DNA from: JASJCP01 sp051155735
GTDB lineage: Bacteria; Cyanobacteriota; Cyanobacteriia; Cyanobacteriales; Xenococcaceae
DNA: 14,115 nt
Direction: 5' to 3'
Assembly (NCBI GenBank): GCA_051155735.1
Contig: DAXETX010000205.1
Coordinates: 1-14,115, forward strand
Both the position numbers and the translations under genes were made by a program. Below the pieces are notes generated by a model. It ran no database searches and was not told the DNA's origin. It saw only the letters and a program-made list of their open reading frames with translations. Positions 11,918-14,115 of this stretch are shown here, piece after piece (the first letter of the stretch is position 1; every line of letters begins with the position of its first letter).

Positions 11918-14115
11918 ATGTCCTCATATTTTGATACTGAAGATAAAAAAACCAAATCCTTTGAGCTTCCAGGTGCAAAACCCCACTACAATCCCGATCG
12001 CCCTGGACAGGTAAATCATATATCCTTAGATTTAGAATTAGATATTCCTAACCAAAGTTTTACAGGGACTTGTAACATTAGATTAACTCCTGTACGCAAA
12101 GGTATCCAACAGCTTACCCTAGATGCGGTGAATTTAAATATTGAGTCGGTTTTAATTGCAGGAGTGAGTCAACCGTTTGATTATGATGGGGAAAGGTTAC
12201 AGATTAATCTCTTACAACTAACTACAGAAGAAAATATAGATATTCAGATTGCTTACAGTGTAGATCATCCGCAACGGGGTATTTATTTTATTCAACCCAA
12301 CGAACATTATCCCAATAAACCAACGCAAGTCTGGACTCAAGGAGAAGATGAAGATTCTCGCTTTTGGTTTCCTTGTTTCGATTATCCTGGTCAATTAGCC
12401 ACATCAGAAATTAAAGTAAGAGTACCAGCAAAATATCTGGCGGTGTCTAATGGAGAATTAGTGAACACCGAAGCGGTAGGGGAAGATAAGATCTATCATT
12501 GGCATCAAAAACAAGTTCATCCTACTTATTTAATGACTTTAGCTGTAGGTGACTTTGCCGAGTTAAAAGATACTTGGAATGATATCCCCGTTACCTATTA
12601 TGTCGAAAAAGGAAAAGAGGAAGACGGACAGCGCAGCATGGGTAAAACGCCTCGGATGATCGAGTATCTATCAAAAAAATATGGTTACAAATATCCCTAT
12701 CCTAAGTATGCCCAAGTTTGCGTCGATGATTTCATCTTTGGCGGAATGGAAAATACTTCCACTACCCTGTTAACAGACCGTTGTTTATTAGATGAACGAG
12801 CTACTATCGATAATAGACGTACCGAAAGTCTCGTATTACACGAACTAGCCCATCAATGGTTTGGGGATTTAGTAGTAATTAAGCACTGGTCACACGCTTG
12901 GATTAAAGAAGGGATGGCTTCTTACGCGGAGGTATTATGGACAGAAGCAGAATATGGGTTAGATGATGCTGCTTATTATCTTCTCAATGAAGCCAGAACT
13001 TATATCAGCGAAGATAGTTCCCGCTACCGTCGTCCCATAGTTACGAATGTATATCGAGAAGCAATTGAACTGTATGACCGTCACCTCTATGAAAAGGGTG
13101 CTTGTGTTTATCACATGATAAGGGGAATTCTCGGTGATGAACTATTTGATCAAGCAATTCATACTTTTGTGAACGACAATGCCCACAAGACTGTAGAGAC
13201 GATCGATTTATTGAGAGCGATCGATAAAGCTACAGGTTACAATTTGGCTGTATTATTTGATCAATATGTCTTTCGTGGGGGACATCCCGATTATAAAGTA
13301 GCTTATTCTTGGGATAGCGATAGTAATCTTGCCAAGTTAACCGTTACTCAAACTCAAGCCAAAGATAATAAGACTGGTAGCGATAGTGAATTATTCGATC
13401 TAAAAATTCCCATTGGTTTTGGCTATATTGATCATGAAACACAACTATATACGTTGCGTATCCATCAACAGCAACAAGCTTTCTATTTTCCTTTAGAGAA
13501 AAAACCCGACTTTATTAGCTTTGATGTTAATAACTATATCCTTAAAACAGTTAAGCTAGAGTATCCTGTTACCCAACTAAAAAATCAACTCAAGTACGAT
13601 ACCGATGCTGTATCTCGAATCTACGCAGCACAAGCATTAGGGAAAAAAGGCGGTTTAGAAGTAGTCAAAGCCTTATCCGCATCCTTAACAGAAGATAATT
13701 TCTGGGGTGTAAGAGTAGAAGTAGCCAAAACCCTCGGTAAAATCAAACTCAATCAAGCAGAAGCAGCATTAATTAAAGGTTTACCAGACGAAGATGCAAG
13801 AGTGCGTCGCGCTGTCATAGAAGCGTTGAGTAATTTTAAAACTGAGTCTTCCTACAACACAATCAAAGAATGCTTAGATAAAGGTGATGCAAGTTACTAT
13901 GTTGAAGCATCCGCAGCGAGATGTTTAGGCGGAATGGTAGCGGGAAATCTTCAAGAAAAACAATCAGCAACTATTACTTTACTACAAGATGTTTTAAAAA
14001 CTCGCGCTGGTTGGAATGAAACTATTAGAAGTGGCGCAGTTGGTGGTTTGAGTAAAATGACTACTTCTGCTGATGCGGTAAATATCATTCTTGAATATAC
14101 TAAAAACGGCACGCC
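11918..14115 (+). CDS. M1 family metallo-aminopeptidase with C-terminal HEAT-like repeats, partial
   Basis: This zinc aminopeptidase trims N-terminal residues from peptides. The frame is open from the ATG at 11918 to the window end (732 codons visible). A beta-rich N-terminal domain leads to the exopeptidase motif GGMEN (275-279), zinc site HELAH (308-312), third ligand Glu331 in WIKEGMASY, exactly 18 residues on, and the transition-state tyrosine Tyr391 in LYEKGA. All catalytic residues are present. No signal peptide is seen, so it should be cytoplasmic. From about residue 565 come short helical repeats such as YAAQALGKKGG, VRVEVAKTLGKI and VRRAVIEALSNF, a HEAT-like C-terminal domain. I recall M1 enzymes of this layout, about 860 aa long, in cyanobacteria; if so, about 130 residues are missing here. 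E. coli PepN has a different C-terminal part, so I give no symbol. Confidence 0.93.
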   Translation, partial: MSSYFDTEDKKTKSFELPGAKPHYNPDRPGQVNHISLDLELDIPNQSFTGTCNIRLTPVRKGIQQLTLDAVNLNIESVLIAGVSQPFDYDGERLQINLLQLTTEENIDIQIAYSVDHPQRGIYFIQPNEHYPNKPTQVWTQGEDEDSRFWFPCFDYPGQLATSEIKVRVPAKYLAVSNGELVNTEAVGEDKIYHWHQKQVHPTYLMTLAVGDFAELKDTWNDIPVTYYVEKGKEEDGQRSMGKTPRMIEYLSKKYGYKYPYPKYAQVCVDDFIFGGMENTSTTLLTDRCLLDERATIDNRRTESLVLHELAHQWFGDLVVIKHWSHAWIKEGMASYAEVLWTEAEYGLDDAAYYLLNEARTYISEDSSRYRRPIVTNVYREAIELYDRHLYEKGACVYHMIRGILGDELFDQAIHTFVNDNAHKTVETIDLLRAIDKATGYNLAVLFDQYVFRGGHPDYKVAYSWDSDSNLAKLTVTQTQAKDNKTGSDSELFDLKIPIGFGYIDHETQLYTLRIHQQQQAFYFPLEKKPDFISFDVNNYILKTVKLEYPVTQLKNQLKYDTDAVSRIYAAQALGKKGGLEVVKALSASLTEDNFWGVRVEVAKTLGKIKLNQAEAALIKGLPDEDARVRRAVIEALSNFKTESSYNTIKECLDKGDASYYVEASAARCLGGMVAGNLQEKQSATITLLQDVLKTRAGWNETIRSGAVGGLSKMTTSADAVNIILEYTKNGT

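Overview
The window looks like chromosomal DNA of a cyanobacterium with an AT-leaning genome. The octamer GCGATCGC (HIP1) occurs at least 12 times in 14 kb, where about 0.2 copies would be expected by chance. The gene families are also cyanobacterial: a bilin photoreceptor, an extended plant-type ferredoxin of the Fed2/FdC2 kind, HisZ, and conserved cyanobacterial membrane proteins. Start codons generally lack strong Shine-Dalgarno sequences. The genus cannot be fixed from this window.

Layout. (1) Positions 1-1352, minus strand, cut by the window edge: a phytochrome with PAS, GAF and the start of PHY. It has a cysteine in the N-terminal arm and none in the GAF pocket, so it is the biliverdin-binding (CphB/BphP) type. 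(2) 1447-3537, minus: a full-length elongation factor G lying outside any str operon, closed by a rho-independent terminator. (3) 3538-4242: a 705-bp gene-free stretch rich in inverted repeats, a diverged direct repeat and a possible gene remnant. (4) 4243-6015, plus: an isolated N-terminal piece of a haem-peroxidase-like protein, then two conserved membrane proteins of unknown function, the second preceded by an HLR1-like (RpaB) site. (5) 6020-10123, minus: a run of five genes. In transcription order they are an extended [2Fe-2S] ferredoxin, an SNase-like lipoprotein, an inositol-monophosphatase family enzyme, a J-domain/TPR protein and hisZ. The first three overlap and are almost certainly one transcript. 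(6) 10264-10350, plus: tRNA-Ser(GGA) with a near-consensus promoter. (7) 10397-11758, minus: der, the ribosome-assembly GTPase. (8) 11918 to the end, plus: an M1 metallopeptidase with C-terminal HEAT-like repeats, cut by the window edge.

Most genes are housekeeping: translation (EF-G, tRNA-Ser, Der), histidine biosynthesis control (HisZ), peptide turnover (M1) and protein folding (J-domain). Light and redox are recurring themes through the phytochrome, the ferredoxin, the redox-type cysteine pair in EF-G and the HLR1-like site, but a shared regulatory logic is only inference. No mobile-element gene, CRISPR array or defence system was seen. The most unusual material is the 3.8-4.2 kb hairpin region, the peroxidase fragment beside it, and the SNase-like lipoprotein that lacks two metal-site aspartates. 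None of this amounts to a clearly new system.
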